Shown here one piece after another: positions 1-11,306 of a stretch of DNA of 64,000 nt. Location: assembly GCA_945910005.1 (NCBI GenBank), contig OX246747.1, positions 36,423,250 through 36,487,249 of the forward strand, in the 5' to 3' direction. Positions within the stretch are counted from its first letter, which is position 1, and the number at the start of each line of letters is the position of its first letter. The notes beneath the pieces are model-generated. The model saw only the letters and a list, made by a program, of their open reading frames with translations. It was not told the origin of the DNA and searched no databases. The position numbers were made by a program, and so were the translations under genes. Source of the stretch: Isoperla grammatica. Lineage: Eukaryota; Arthropoda; Insecta; Plecoptera; Perlodidae.

Positions 1-2
1 AG

Positions 3-2564
3 CTAAAAGAAGCGCTTGACAATCTAATCGAAAAAGAAATAATCGAAAAAGTCACTCATCCTACTGAGTGGGTACACAATTTGGTTATTATCGAAAAACC
101 CAGTGGTGATTTAAGATTGTGTTTAGATCCCACTGAGTTAAACAAGTTTGTTAGGAGGGAGCATTATCATATGCCAGTAGCAGCAGATGCAATTGCAAAC
201 TTGACTGGAAACAAGGTGTTTTCGATACTTGATTTGAAAGAGGGTTTCCATCAGGTGCGACTGAGTAAATCGTGCACTGATTTGTGTACGTTCAATACAC
301 CTTTTGGTAGGTATAAATTTCGAAGACTACCTTTTGGTCTTTCTTCAAGCCCAGAGGTGTTTCAACGCATGAATAATGAGTTATTCGAGGGAATCCAAGG
401 TATACAAATTATAGCTGACGATATCATTGTAGCAGGCAAAGACCAGGAGACACATGACAGAGTTTTGCAACAGGTGTTTGAGAGAGCCCGAAAGACAAAT
501 GTAAAATTCAACAAGGAAAAGTTCCAATTCAGAGTGAGTGAAGTTAGTTATATGGGTCATAAAATAACTTCTGATGGAGTAAAAGCAGATCCAGAACGTG
601 TTAGAGCTATCGTGGACATGCCTACACCTACTTCAGTGGCTGAGGTTAGGAGATTCTTAGGGATGCTAAATTTTGTACATCAGTTCATTCCAAATATGTC
701 TCAGATATCAGCTCCATTGAGGTCCTTGTTACGTAAAGAGGTAGAGTGGGCGTGGGAACACGAACAGCAGACATCTTATGATAACTTAAAAAAAGTTTTG
801 TGTGAAGCTCCGGTACTTTCTTACTTCGACCCAACGAAACCTTTAGTTTTACAGGTAGATGCTTCTAAAGCAGGGATGGGGGCATGTTTACTACAAGACA
901 ACCACCCTATAGCTTTCGCTTCACGAAGCATGACTGTTACAGAGGAAGCGTATGCTCAGATAGAGAAAGAACTAAATGCAATTGTGTTTGGTCTTACTAA
1001 GTTTCATTACTATACATATGGCAGAAAAGTACAGGTATTAACAGATCACAAACCACTGGTATCCATTGCAACTAAACAGATTAACAAAGTTTCACCTCGA
1101 TTACAAAGATTGCAGTTAAAAATCATCAAGTATGACCTCGACATATCGTACTTACCTGGTAAGGATATGGTATGGGCAGACACATTGTCTAGAGCCTATC
1201 TTCGTGATATCAATGTTGATGATTCAGACATGATTAAGTTAGTACACAGTGTGTCCAAACATTTGCCTATGACAACTGAAAGGCGCAAACAGTTTCAAAC
1301 TGAAACGAGCAATTGGGTAGTTGCACAGGAACTCAAGCAACTGCTACAAAAGGGTTGGCCTAGTCATAAACACTCAGTTCCTAGCTCGTGTAAGTTCTAC
1401 TGGGACTTGCAGAATGACATTTCCGAGGAGGAGGGTTTACTTTTTGTAGGTAGTCGAGTGTTAGTTCCTCCTGCCTTAAGGCAATACATGCTTCAGATAG
1501 TTCATGAAGGTCATTTTGGAATAGAGAAAAGTAAGGTACGTGCTAGGAGTGTTGTATACTGGCCAGGTATAAATAAGGATGTGTACGATTATGTAAAGAA
1601 GTGTGTAACATGTGAACGTTTTGGTAAGCAAAACGCGAAAGAGCCATTGCTATCCCACCCAATACCAGACCGAGCTTGGCAAACTTTGGCTACCGACATT
1701 TTAGAATATGAGGGGAAAAGTTACCTAGTCGTTAAAGACTTCTATTCTAAGTGGATAGAGCTTGTTCAGCTCAAATGTAAAACAGCAGTAGAAGTAAGTT
1801 CAAAGCTAGAGTGTATGTTTGCTAGATATGGAGTTCCAGACAATATTGTCTCGGACAATATGCCCTTTTCTAGCTACAACTTCAAACAGTTTGCAGAAAC
1901 GTGGAATTTCACTGTCGTAACATCCAGTCCGGAACATCCTAAATCTAACGGCATGGCGGAGAACGCTGTTAAATTAGCTAAGACTATGTTAAAGAAAGCT
2001 CGCTTTGATAATGTTAGTGTTTACAGGTCACTTCTTGAGTATAGAAACACCCCAATAACTGGAATAGGATTATCACCTGCACAGCTGTTAATGTGCAGAA
2101 AACTAAAATCTAATTTACCCATGAATGCCTCTATGTTGCAACCTGAAATTCAAAACCCGCAAACGGTGAGAAATGTGTTGTTAAAGGCACAAATCAAACA
2201 GAAATACTTTCATGACAAGAGTGCTATTTCTCTGCCACCTTTGGTACCTGGGGAGAATGTAGTAGTTCGAAGGGACAAGGTATGGGAACCGGCTGTTGTA
2301 AGCGGAGTGCATGATTCGCCACGGTCCTACTTTGTCAAAACTGCGCAAGGTAGTAGTCTTAGACGCAACAGAGGTGCGCTTAGACGATCAGAAAATGCTG
2401 TCAAAGAAACTGGTGTGGACTTTCTACCAGAAATGGGGGAAGGAAATCAAAGAGTGGGAAGCCCTAGTTCAGATATGACTGTAGCTAGACCTGCTTCACC
2501 TCCTGCAACCAGAAGTGGTAGGCAGACCCGAATGCCAGTTAAGTTTAAGGATTTTCACATGTAG
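3..2564 (+). CDS. Retrotransposon Pol: RT, RNase H and integrase (5' partial)
   Basis: The frame is open from the first complete codon at position 3, so the Met codon near 81 is not the true start. Counting residues from position 81: reverse transcriptase spans about 1-190, with a first catalytic Asp in FSILDLK (Asp51) and an IADD version of the usual YxDD box (112-114, nt 414-422). RNase H spans about 255-375, with LQVDASK and TDHKPL motifs. The integrase has an HHCC zinc finger (HEGHFG ... CVTC, about 473-515), then catalytic Asp in ATDILE (about 538), Asp in VSDNMPF (about 592) and Glu in GMAENAV (about 627). A chromodomain is not evident. The style resembles the K02A2.6-like metazoan gypsy group. 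The protein would copy element RNA and integrate the cDNA; it is not a host gene. The frame looks intact to its stop. Confidence 0.95.
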   Translation, partial: LKEALDNLIEKEIIEKVTHPTEWVHNLVIIEKPSGDLRLCLDPTELNKFVRREHYHMPVAADAIANLTGNKVFSILDLKEGFHQVRLSKSCTDLCTFNTPFGRYKFRRLPFGLSSSPEVFQRMNNELFEGIQGIQIIADDIIVAGKDQETHDRVLQQVFERARKTNVKFNKEKFQFRVSEVSYMGHKITSDGVKADPERVRAIVDMPTPTSVAEVRRFLGMLNFVHQFIPNMSQISAPLRSLLRKEVEWAWEHEQQTSYDNLKKVLCEAPVLSYFDPTKPLVLQVDASKAGMGACLLQDNHPIAFASRSMTVTEEAYAQIEKELNAIVFGLTKFHYYTYGRKVQVLTDHKPLVSIATKQINKVSPRLQRLQLKIIKYDLDISYLPGKDMVWADTLSRAYLRDINVDDSDMIKLVHSVSKHLPMTTERRKQFQTETSNWVVAQELKQLLQKGWPSHKHSVPSSCKFYWDLQNDISEEEGLLFVGSRVLVPPALRQYMLQIVHEGHFGIEKSKVRARSVVYWPGINKDVYDYVKKCVTCERFGKQNAKEPLLSHPIPDRAWQTLATDILEYEGKSYLVVKDFYSKWIELVQLKCKTAVEVSSKLECMFARYGVPDNIVSDNMPFSSYNFKQFAETWNFTVVTSSPEHPKSNGMAENAVKLAKTMLKKARFDNVSVYRSLLEYRNTPITGIGLSPAQLLMCRKLKSNLPMNASMLQPEIQNPQTVRNVLLKAQIKQKYFHDKSAISLPPLVPGENVVVRRDKVWEPAVVSGVHDSPRSYFVKTAQGSSLRRNRGALRRSENAVKETGVDFLPEMGEGNQRVGSPSSDMTVARPASPPATRSGRQTRMPVKFKDFHM

Positions 2565-2680
2565 TATGTTAAGCTAATAACTTGCTGTAGGCAGACTTAA
2601 TTTTAGTATCTTGTAACATTAGTAAATATCTTTAGGCATGCTATATTCCTACAGTGTATCCATATTCCGGGATGGAAAGG

Positions 2681-2852
2681 TGTAATGATGCTTTGTTAAG
2701 CAGTTTAGAGTGCGGCTGGGCTACCGCAAGGCGTGGCCTACACTCCAGTCTGAGCCTGAGGCCTGAGCGTTGTATCATGTAACCTACTATATTAGTTCTA
2801 CAATAAATCTTACTTTAATACATGTAATGTCTTTTATTGGAACATCATCACA
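2681..2852 (+). repeat. Putative 3' LTR of the gypsy-like element
   Basis: A purine stretch (GGGATGGAAAGG, 2669-2680) directly precedes TGTAATGATG. The segment ends in CATCATCACA, whose reverse complement, TGTGATGATG, matches the start with one mismatch, giving TG...CA ends with short inverted repeats. An AATAAA lies inside. The length of about 172 bp is short but reported for gypsy-type elements. The 5' LTR is outside the window, so the boundaries are inferred. Confidence 0.6.
2802..2807 (+). promoter_or_regulatory. AATAAA polyadenylation signal in the LTR
   Basis: A canonical AATAAA hexamer lies about 45 bp before the inferred LTR end, where the element transcript would be expected to end. 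Confidence 0.5.
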
Positions 2853-4277
2853 ACAACCAACTATATTGATACTTCATTTACAAGCATTAATTAACAGCCA
2901 AGTGAACTTAAACAAGATAACTAGTAACATTGCTCAATAGATTTCCAACCAATCACAATACACGAAGTGTCAACTGGTTTTAATCAATTACATTGATCTG
3001 TTTTTTTTTTCAATCTATCACCAAACAGGCGTATTTATCCTTGATTACGTTTGTATTTATCCGGATATAGCAATATTAATAGTTTTCGGTTCAAGACTGT
3101 CTCTGATTGGTTGGAATTGAATGTTTTTTTAGTTTTATTAACAATGTTCAGTTTAGTTTCTACAAACACACTTTATACGTCGAGTTTAGCTAAGTTTCGT
3201 CTAAAACAAACACTAAAAGACCAACAATACAAACTTGTCTTTAGTTAAAGTTAAGCTGTGTGTGTAAGTTTGTAAGTAAATAGACGTAAGTTACTGTTAC
3301 ATTGTGAATGTCTGAGCTTCAAATAGTTCAACGAATTGTTTGGTGGAACAATTCGAAAAACGGTTATCATAATTACTAGAGTTGATACATAACCGGTAAT
3401 AAATTTCGAAATATACTTGAAAATTTTTAAGTTAAGATTTTCAAATATGTTTTATGTAGTCTATAACATTTTACAATGGTCCGTTCACACAATAATTAAT
3501 TTTAAATATGCAAAAACCATTATAGCTTTCATACAGATTACAAATTACTTTTTCAATATATCTTGAAGCGTTGTCAAGATACCAATAAAATACCATTAAT
3601 TTTGCGTCGTTTAATATTTCGAGCATTTTCTTTCATTAATACACTCGACTAGACAATAATACGCATACTATATTATTTTCTATGTTCGTTTCTATTCTCC
3701 TAAGTTTTTAATCACTTATCTTAACTCACCGGGTATTCAATAAATACGTATTTATTTTTTATTATTTGTTTTCTTCTGACGTTCAGAAACTTATTTCCCT
3801 ATCGACGACGGATGAATGGTATATTCATAAAGTTCACGTCTCAATAAAAAAAGAAAAGAAAACGAATCCACTTCTTCGTCTTCTTCTTCTTCTTCTTCTC
3901 CTCGAATTCATCGAGTCTAGAGCAGCTTTCAAAGACCCACGTCTTGAGAACTTTTGCAATCGTTTCAAATAATTGGAAATCTGATTGGTGATTAGCTTTA
4001 TAGTTTAATCGATAACCCTGCTTGGCGATTAACGGGCGATTAAAAGAACGGAGGGTGCAGGTTTCTAGGTTGTACGGTCTGAGTGGGTCAGACAGGGGAG
4101 GGGGGGGGGGGAGGGGTGAAGCACAGTAGGGGGTTCCAGATTGTGGAACCAGCACGGTAGGAGATAGGAAAGGGTTTTTGTTGCAAAGCGAACGATGGAC
4201 AGAAATATGTTGATTTTCGATAACACAGCGTGATCTGAGGTCGACATGAGACCAGTTGCGTTAAGAATAAATAAATA
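2853..4277. other. AT-rich stretch without a recognisable gene
   Basis: I see no coding signature. It contains a T run at 3001-3010, a CTT-rich tract near 3870-3900 and a G run near 4098-4111. The short open frames here are low-complexity. Confidence 0.6.
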
Positions 4278-4810
4278 AATTCACATTTAGAGTCTACCCA
4301 CTCAGTAACTAAACTGATTTGCAGTGGGGGACTTTCATTGAAAGTGACTAAACCAACCCTGTAGGCTTCGAACATTTTTTTTTTTTTTTCGTAGGAATAT
4401 TTATTTTCATGATACATTTCTATAGCGATTTTTTGATTTGGCACTGAAGGAAGTTAAAGAACTCACATAAGGTAGTCTTGTGCGTGACTTTCTTCAGCTT
4501 CCGTTCAGAGAATCTTACATTGGTATCACATATTATATAACGTCTCATATTTTAACTATAGACTAAACATTTAAACAACTATACGTAGAATAATAGTATA
4601 TATAAGTATAAGAAAAGAATCATCGACGTCGATCATCATCGACGAGTGAGCGATAACCAATCAAAGATCGATATTTCAAATACGAAGCATATGAATCGGT
4701 GATTAGACAGTGCGTGGGAACACCTGCGGACAAATGCCAGAATCAACAAGGCTGATTCAGAACAACTTTGAATTTATTGAGTGCTTCGTTGCTAGGACGG
4801 CTCCAACCTC
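4278..4810 (-). mobile_element. Dispersed hairpin repeat family C, minus-strand copy with insertion
   Basis: Read on the minus strand, this matches the copies at 23690-23935 and 47878-48296: AGCAACGAAGCACTCAATAA, a CCAAT-containing middle, then GGAGCCTACAGGGTTGG or close variants and a GTGGGTAGA-like end. About 260 bp (roughly 4376-4640, starting with a poly(T) run) interrupts it relative to the other copies. No coding capacity. It probably represents a non-autonomous element. Confidence 0.6.
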
Positions 4811-5363
4811 TTTGACTCCGTGAATATCTTCTAATCTCTTTGGCACCATCAATCTCCCTCATTCGTCACCCGACATTCTCATGTCGTGAACAATGTCCTC
4901 ATATCGCAGATCTTGATTCATCGCGCCGTAAGATTTATGCAAATTATTAAAAACGCCTTAATTCTACATCCGGTCAGGTGGCCCAGCCGGAAGCCAACTT
5001 TCCACAAAGTGTTAAGAACTTTGAGAGGTGTTGGCGTGTGGTAACGAACTAACCCGTTGAAATGTCTGGACAGGGCTAGAAATTACTTTCAAATAATACA
5101 ATTTATCTATTTAAAGGGGATAGACATCAATTTTTATCAATGTTGGCATTAATGCTGGTATTTATTCCCTAAGTGTGGGACAAATTTGTCTGTAATGGAA
5201 ACAATATTGTAACAGCTATAAGGGGTTTTAAATTAAGATATTTACTCATTTATCTGTACCTTTTAATATCTCATTTACAAATCTATAATGTGCCACTTGT
5301 GTTATATAATTTTCTGTGACAAATCCTATATTTAAGAATATTCCATTGTTGTAATAAGTCTTA

Positions 5364-5676
5364 CTATAGGGCACTAGCAACACCAAAATACAACAATGAA
5401 AGAAATGAATTGAACCGATGGACAAACAACAAGCTGTCAAAAAATAATGTCTTCTGATTTTTTAAAACAAAACAAAAAACAAACAAATACACATACAAAA
5501 CTTTCAGTTAGTCGTTGTCTATCATTACAAGTTTTAAGTGGCGAGCAGTTACTATTGCTACAGTTGTTTTTATTTCTATGGTTGCAATTTTATTATTTTG
5601 GCAGCTGATGGTTTGTCCATCAGTTCAATTCATTTGTTCCATTGTTGTCTTTTGGTGTTGCTAGTGCCCTATAGGG
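5364..5676. repeat. Hairpin element with CTATAGGGCACTAGC ends
   Basis: The left arm CTATAGGGCACTAGCAACAC (about 5364) is the reverse complement of the right arm ending at about 5676. The inner arms share GATGGACAAACAACAAGCTG and its complement. A related hairpin lies at 5985-6245. This fits a non-autonomous inverted-repeat element. Confidence 0.65.
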
Positions 5677-5682
5677 GGGCCT

Positions 5683-5768
5683 ACAACAAACGACTACACT
5701 GCAGCGCTGCGAGTGTTCCGGCCACTGAGCTCTGCCTGCTAGAATTCACCGAACCCCTCGAGAATAGA
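5683..5768 (+). repeat. Dispersed repeat (also at 58920-59045, minus strand)
   Basis: The core CGACTACACTGCAGCGCTGC through to the TCTGCCTGCTAGAATTCACC-like end recurs in reverse complement near 58930-59030. Both copies translate to a similar short peptide, but this reflects shared repeat ancestry and not a gene. Confidence 0.55.
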
Positions 5769-5984
5769 GATACATACTTGTTGTTGTTACGCCTTCATTT
5801 TTATCTAACATCTTTGCTATTACTACTTCATATACCTTCTTTAGGGATATACATGTTAGAACTCACATATATTTCATAGGAGGCACATTTGCCATTTTTT
5901 GACCGCTCAAATTAAAACACTCATTTTGGCCCCTAGTCATGACGTCACGTAAATACACACTATAGGCTTCTTGCAAGCTTGCTT

Positions 5985-6247
5985 TACAACAATGAAACAA
6001 ATGAAATGAATCGATGGACAAACAACAAGCTGTCAAACAATAAAATATTCTGATTTTGAAAACAAATCTTCAAAACAAACAAGAAACATACAAAACTTTC
6101 ACAACTTGGTTGCCCACCATTAAACGTTCTAACTGGTGAGCAGTTACTATCGGCATACCTTGTTTTCTTCATTATGTTGTAATTTTATTATTTTAACAGC
6201 TCGTTGTTTGTCCATCAGTTCGATTCATTTGTTACATTGTTGTAGTT
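5985..6247. repeat. Second hairpin of the 5.4-kb family
   Basis: ACAACAATGAAACAAATGAA (about 5987) and its near-complement ending at about 6245 flank a spacer. The inner GATGGACAAACAACAAGCTG is shared with the hairpin at 5364-5676. Confidence 0.6.
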
Positions 6248-6415
6248 CGGCTGTTACGTCAGTTGCGAGTTCCCTCTATATATAGCGCAGCAAGATGAGA
6301 TAATCCCGCGTAGTGTCGTCGCCATTGGCCACGTCTTATGACATGTCTTATCCGGTGATAAGCCAGAGTCGTAGGGGGTGACGTTTACGAGGGTGAACGC
6401 ATCGATTGGCGACTC

Positions 6416-6440
6416 GGGGGGGGGGGGGGGGGGGGGGGGG
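6416..6440 (+). repeat. Poly(G) run, 25 nt
   Basis: An unbroken run of 25 G. Similar long G or C runs occur at 15290-15311, 50207-50227 and 53263-53296. Homopolymer lengths in assemblies are unreliable. Confidence 0.9.
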
Positions 6441-6728
6441 CTTAGCACGGTGAGATGGCCGTATACCGTGTTTAGTGTGGCCGGACGCACAGATTTCAGC
6501 TGGTCAGGGGTCAGAGGGGGGGGGGAGGGGGGGACATATGTCATGTCTAAATCGTGACGCCACGTGAATACTTACTATATATGTATATGTTGCAAGAAGA
6601 TGAATTAATAATGAGATGAACTGTTAACCACCCCTACCTTCCCAAAAAGAAGATGAAATTTGTAAAATAGCAAAGTTTGGGGAGAATAAAAAATTATTTT
6701 AGATTTTTGGTGGAGGTGCCGGGTTAGC

Positions 6729-6748
6729 TGTTATTATTATTGTTATTA

Positions 6749-6813
<65 letters not shown>

Positions 6814-6853
6814 GTTGTTTTTATTATTATAATTATTATTATTAGTTTTATTA

Positions 6854-6918
<65 letters not shown>

Positions 6919-6972
6919 GTTATTATTATTATTATTTTTATTATTATTTTTACTATTTTTATTATTATTATT
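6729..6972 (+). repeat. (TTA)n microsatellite
   Basis: About 245 bp of mostly perfect TTA/ATT triplets with a few T or G interruptions, ending just before the assembly gap. Open frames here are simple-repeat artefacts. Confidence 0.95.
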
Positions 6973-7000
6973 GGTGTGGTTGGAATTTATAGATTTTTTG

Positions 7001-7200
7001 NNNNNNNNNNNNNNNNNNNNNNNNNNNNNNNNNNNNNNNNNNNNNNNNNNNNNNNNNNNNNNNNNNNNNNNNNNNNNNNNNNNNNNNNNNNNNNNNNNNN
7101 NNNNNNNNNNNNNNNNNNNNNNNNNNNNNNNNNNNNNNNNNNNNNNNNNNNNNNNNNNNNNNNNNNNNNNNNNNNNNNNNNNNNNNNNNNNNNNNNNNNN
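7001..7200. other. Assembly gap (200 N)
   Basis: Exactly 200 ambiguous bases follow the TTA microsatellite, so the repeat probably blocked assembly. The true distance is unknown. Confidence 0.99.
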
Positions 7201-8650
7201 GAACATAATTAGAAAAAATTCAATCATAACTTAAACTTTCTAATTTTATTCAAACGGAAATGCTGTTTTAATCTTTTTTCTTTTGAGAATATCTGTAAAT
7301 CTTGAGATAACAATATCTGTAGATTTTGATATCTAGTCCCGTCTGCATCAAACCAAATGTCAGATTGGAAATAACAACGAACCAGTACGCTTTTGCAGCT
7401 ATTTGTGTGTCGGCCACTGTTAACCACCGTATACAAGTCAAGTAGTTAAACGTAGAGGCTCAATGGTTTAAGGGGAAGGAGGGGAAATAGGGGAATACTC
7501 CCGCCCCCCCGCCCCTCCCACATCACACAGCTCAAAATAACGCAGGTTATACCCCATGCACACGTACGTGCAACACGAACATGCTCTAGGCTACACTCCC
7601 TGCACCGTTTGCAACTTGTGCAAGCAAACCAAGACAAAAGAACGACTAAACCTTATCACGAGACACGCCGAACTTGTCCGGAAGTGCACGGAGCACAAGG
7701 AAGTACCCCTCCCTCCCCCTCTCTTCTAGTGTGACGTGGGGGTGGGGGTGAGTGTGTCACTATGTCAACATGGCCTTTCCAGGAAATACTAAAAAATATC
7801 CCCTCCCCTCTTCTCACCCCCCCCCCTCCCCCTACCCCCACCTCCCTACCCCGTCATGTTGCGTGCATGGAGTCAACATGTGCTGCTGGCTGCTACACAC
7901 GAACGTGCAATGCAAGTACATTCACGGGAACGAGGGGTTGAGGAAGGGGAGGGGGGGGTACGTTATGGAGGTGGGGGAGGAGAAACGTGACTCATGCTAT
8001 AACAGAGGGTTGGTTGGTGTAGTTACTCAAACCAGTGGTGGAGGTCGTGTCCTCGGCCAGTGGCGTAGGTCACGAAAGGTTTTTGTTAGAGAGTTTACAA
8101 GTGAAGGGAGAGAGCTGCTATTGGCGCCATTTTGTTTCGAAATACAATGGCGCTGATATTAATGTTGTATGATAGACATTTACTTATGTGCAAAATCTAG
8201 CTCCTCCATATGTATACAACGGGTATTGTGTATGGTACCTAGTCTGCTATTGGCACTGAAAAGCAACTTAGAGGAATTCTCTTGTCTGGTCTGCTCTTTT
8301 TTGTGGTTTACAATGGCACAAATAATCGTTTGTAAAGGAATAAACGTGTTAAAAGTCTCATATTTTGTGGGTAAACACATTCACCTTCAATCAACAGTTT
8401 CCGGTGGAGGTAGGGAAGTGACCGGTTCCCGCAAAGAGGGCTCTCGTGCATTTCCTTGAGCATCTCTTTGCTCATCGTCATGGTCTTGCTCACTTTTGTT
8501 GATTTTCCTCTCTGTCCCTCTGTCCAGGCTTCTCATTCTCATTCATGCCGGCCCTCCTCGCGACCTGGTTCAACCCTCCTTTCCCTGTTTATGAATGCGG
8601 CTCTCTATCCAATGATATGCGGCCTCTGTGAAACACCTTTTAATTGATAT
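7201..8650. other. Stretch without a supportable gene
   Basis: Short C-rich tracts (about 7500 and 7810-7850) create overlapping spurious frames on both strands. I see no splice-flanked coding block. Confidence 0.5.
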
Positions 8651-8654
8651 ACAA

Positions 8655-8860
8655 GAGAGATAGATAGATAGATAAATGTCTTTATTTTTAGGCGTGATTA
8701 TGGCCAGTTGGGCCTTCTCTTACATCCAACCTACTATTACTAAGTAGAAATACAAACTAATTAATGAATTAAGTACAAATTTATACAAATTGATTACAAA
8801 TAAATATGATTAACTGAAAACTTTCAATTTATACACTTACAAAAATCAACGTCTCATTCA
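8655..8860 (-). mobile_element. 3' end of a non-LTR retrotransposon, minus strand
   Basis: On the minus strand the sequence reads GTAAGAGAAGGCCCAACTGG ... AATAAAGACATTTATC followed by a TATC microsatellite (8658-8675 on plus). This arrangement, an AATAAA signal and a simple-repeat tail after a short 3' UTR, is typical of Jockey/CR1-type LINE 3' ends in arthropods. No coding part remains here. Confidence 0.6.
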
Positions 8861-8977
8861 TCCATCCCATTCACTCTATTTATTTTCCATTGACATTATT
8901 AAGGGAAGCATGGTCACATTACAACTACCAACGAGTACATTCTGCCATAATTGGTATTTAGCTGATGTTAAAGAGAG

Positions 8978-8982
8978 AGGCT

Positions 8983-9015
<33 letters not shown>

Positions 9016-9087
9016 GAGAGGAGAGAGAGAGAGAGAGAGAGAAGGAGAGAGACGGAGAAGTGAGAGAGAGAGGAGAGAGAGAGGAGA

Positions 9088-9131
<44 letters not shown>

Positions 9132-9152
9132 TCGGAGAGGAGAGAGAGAGGG
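8978..9152 (+). repeat. (GA)n-rich microsatellite
   Basis: About 175 bp of GAGA with interspersed GG. Similar tracts lie at 36586-36690 (GA) and 38575-38640 (CT). Confidence 0.9.
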
Positions 9153-9447
9153 TTCCCCGCTCGTGTACCGGAACTAGTTACGACGCGGATCTACTTCCGG
9201 GGCGCGGTTTACGACAGTGGTGCGCGGACTAATACATCGAGGGTGATGCTAATTAGAGATAGATGGCCTAGTATGTGCGTGACGATAGCTCAACGTTATC
9301 CTTAATCGATGTTGCAGCAGAAGACAAACATTATGTGTCCTTCCTTTGCAGAGTATACGCTGGGGTTCGGTTCTGACAACTATCTATAGTGTTTTGACGG
9401 GCAAGGATCAGTCTCACATTTAATACATCACAACATTTTAATTTCCG

Positions 9448-9835
9448 TTACAGGGAAGAATACCTCTACGTCAACAACCGCACTAAGTTTTATTTTAAAT
9501 TATATCTCAAGGAATGGGCTTCGAAATCGAAAATCTGAATCAACAGCGCATTGTGAGATAGTAAGCCCCTACATACTGAATGCTCTAAGTTGTGGGTTTT
9601 ACATTATAATCAGTATGTTAATTATAAATTATAAATTTTATTACTAATTATTGAATTAATATCAAAATAACTACGCTAATGGTTATAATAATTTATTCAG
9701 TCCGTAGGGCTTTACCAAAACACGAGGTGCGCTGTTGATTTAGATTTTTCGATTTCTTGTTGCAATCTTGAGATATGATTAAATTAATGAAAATTGTCTG
9801 CGGTTTTTGACGTAGAGACTACCCTTCGCTCTTAA
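9448..9835. mobile_element. TTAA-flanked palindromic element, copy 1
   Basis: The left arm runs from CAGGGAAGAATACCTCTACG through AAATCGAAAATCTGAATCAA. The right arm mirrors it and ends in CTACCCTTCGCTC plus TTAA at 9832-9835. The left TTAA has decayed to TTAC. It belongs to a family with copies at 31683, 35710 and 56197. TTAA flanks are the target duplication of piggyBac-type transposition, so this is probably a non-autonomous relative. Confidence 0.7.
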
Positions 9836-9849
9836 CGATATAGCTAAGG

Positions 9850-10575
9850 CTTAATAGTTTCTAGCACCTACTTGAAACAGGTCAACTAGGGTTGGATAGC
9901 TCAGCTGTACATTTCTAACACAGCGTGGGCGTGATTTATATACAGTGGGTCCGTGGCTTAGTTGAGAACAAGAAAATCAGTCGATCTTTCGTCGAACTTG
10001 GCATTTTACAAATGATATACCACCCCCCCACTACCTAGCAAGCACAAACATGAGACGAAATCCCTAAATTCATTACCGGAAGCCATAACAGAAGTTCAAC
10101 CATGCGCTCATTTCTTGGAAACCCAACATCTAATCAAATAATAGGCGTCCCACACAACAAACAAACGATTATATTTGATTACTTTTTGACAGTTTATACC
10201 CAACAATTTCAAGGAAAGTGGGGTCGCACTCGGGCTGTACAAACAACTTATTATAAATGCAGTGAAACAAATGCCCTGCGGCGTTCTCAGCTTTGCCACG
10301 GACACAGTCTAACTGACATCACTATGTGTGGGAAAGAACGCCGGGAATATGTTGAATTTCATTGAATCAGCGTGCATGAGGGGTGGTAGATAAGGATATG
10401 AGGTGAGGTCGGTTTGAGACTATTGGGACGTTGGGGCTTGTATTGAAATAATTAGTATTATACTCGGCACCGCCACCAAAGACTAGATTTTTATGAATGA
10501 TTTTGCTATCATGACAAACTTTACAGTTTAGAGGTTTCACAAATAGATATTAATAAAATAAGTTCACTTATATCT
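9850..10575. other. Stretch without a recognisable gene
   Basis: Mixed-composition sequence with no coding signature that I trust. A CGGCACCGCCACCAAAG motif near 10465 belongs to a dispersed family (see findings). Confidence 0.5.
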
Positions 10576-10578
10576 TTA

Positions 10579-10750
10579 TACCCACATTACACTTTTCAAT
10601 ACTTTCGTCAAACTTATTGAATTCAAGAACAAAAGCGAATGAAAAACAGTTTTTTTTTAACTGCAACAATATAGCTCCAATTAATTGATGCTTTTTTGTC
10701 CTTGAATTCAATAATTTTGACGAAAGTATTGAACCGTGTAATGTGGGTAT
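10579..10750. repeat. Small palindromic element (CCCACATTACAC ends)
   Basis: TACCCACATTACAC and its complement GTGTAATGTGGGTA bound a hairpin whose arms contain TTCAATACTTTCGTCAAA and a TTGAATTCAAG-type core. The core resembles that of the element at 48074-48236. Confidence 0.7.
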
Positions 10751-11086
10751 TTTAATTATAACGAAAAGAGTTATTTTAAGACAAAGGATCGTTTTATTTC
10801 TTGAACACTAAAACTTAAATTTAAGAAATCTGTAGGAAAGCTATACTTTTGGTTTCGTAATGGTTTAATATTAAATCTTCAACTTTAAACAGTCATGTGA
10901 ATTTAAATCATCACGACTGTAGTGTAGAAAGGGTATTTAGGACCAAATGCACAGTCGATTTAAGTATGTGATGTGTTCATGGTTGCTATTGAGTTTGTTT
11001 TTCTCATGGAAAATAGTATGTTATGAAACAATTCCATAGGAACCATAAACCAATCATACTTAAGTTGACTGTGCATCCTGCCCTAA

Positions 11087-11306
11087 GGGCCGGTCTTACA
11101 ATCTTCTAATAAGAAAGTTATTTGTAGCAATTAAGCTATTTGGAGGATTTCAAGGGTTTTGATTGGTGGTTGCCATGGAGACAACAAGCTATTTGACAAA
11201 TAGGTAGTTATTGGGACATTGTTAGACTGGACAAACCCCTTGAAATCCTCCAAATAGCGTAATTGCTCCAAATAACTTTCTTATTAGGAGATTGTAAGAC
11301 TGGCAC
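11087..11306. repeat. Hairpin element family B, copy 1
   Basis: The ends GGGCCGGTCTTACAATCT and GATTGTAAGACTGGC are inverted. The arms share GCTATTTGGAGGATTTCAAG and its complement. Other copies lie at 17982, 18533, 34841 and 46297. Here both halves are left-end arms, a more symmetric form than in the other copies. Confidence 0.7.

Larger units (their letters stand above)
1..2852 (+). mobile_element. 3' portion of a Ty3/gypsy-like LTR retrotransposon
   Basis: The window opens inside an element that encodes reverse transcriptase, RNase H and integrase in that order, the Ty3/gypsy gene order. The coding frame ends at 2564. A polypurine-like stretch lies at about 2669-2680, followed by a putative 3' LTR at 2681-2852. 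No stop codon or frameshift is seen, which suggests a fairly young insertion. Gag, protease and the 5' LTR would lie left of the window. No envelope-like frame follows the integrase. Confidence 0.88.

Noticed and set aside
7446..8156. Overlapping frames on both strands near the C-rich tracts
   Set aside because: They depend on C and G homopolymers, conflict with each other, and show no splice-linked structure.
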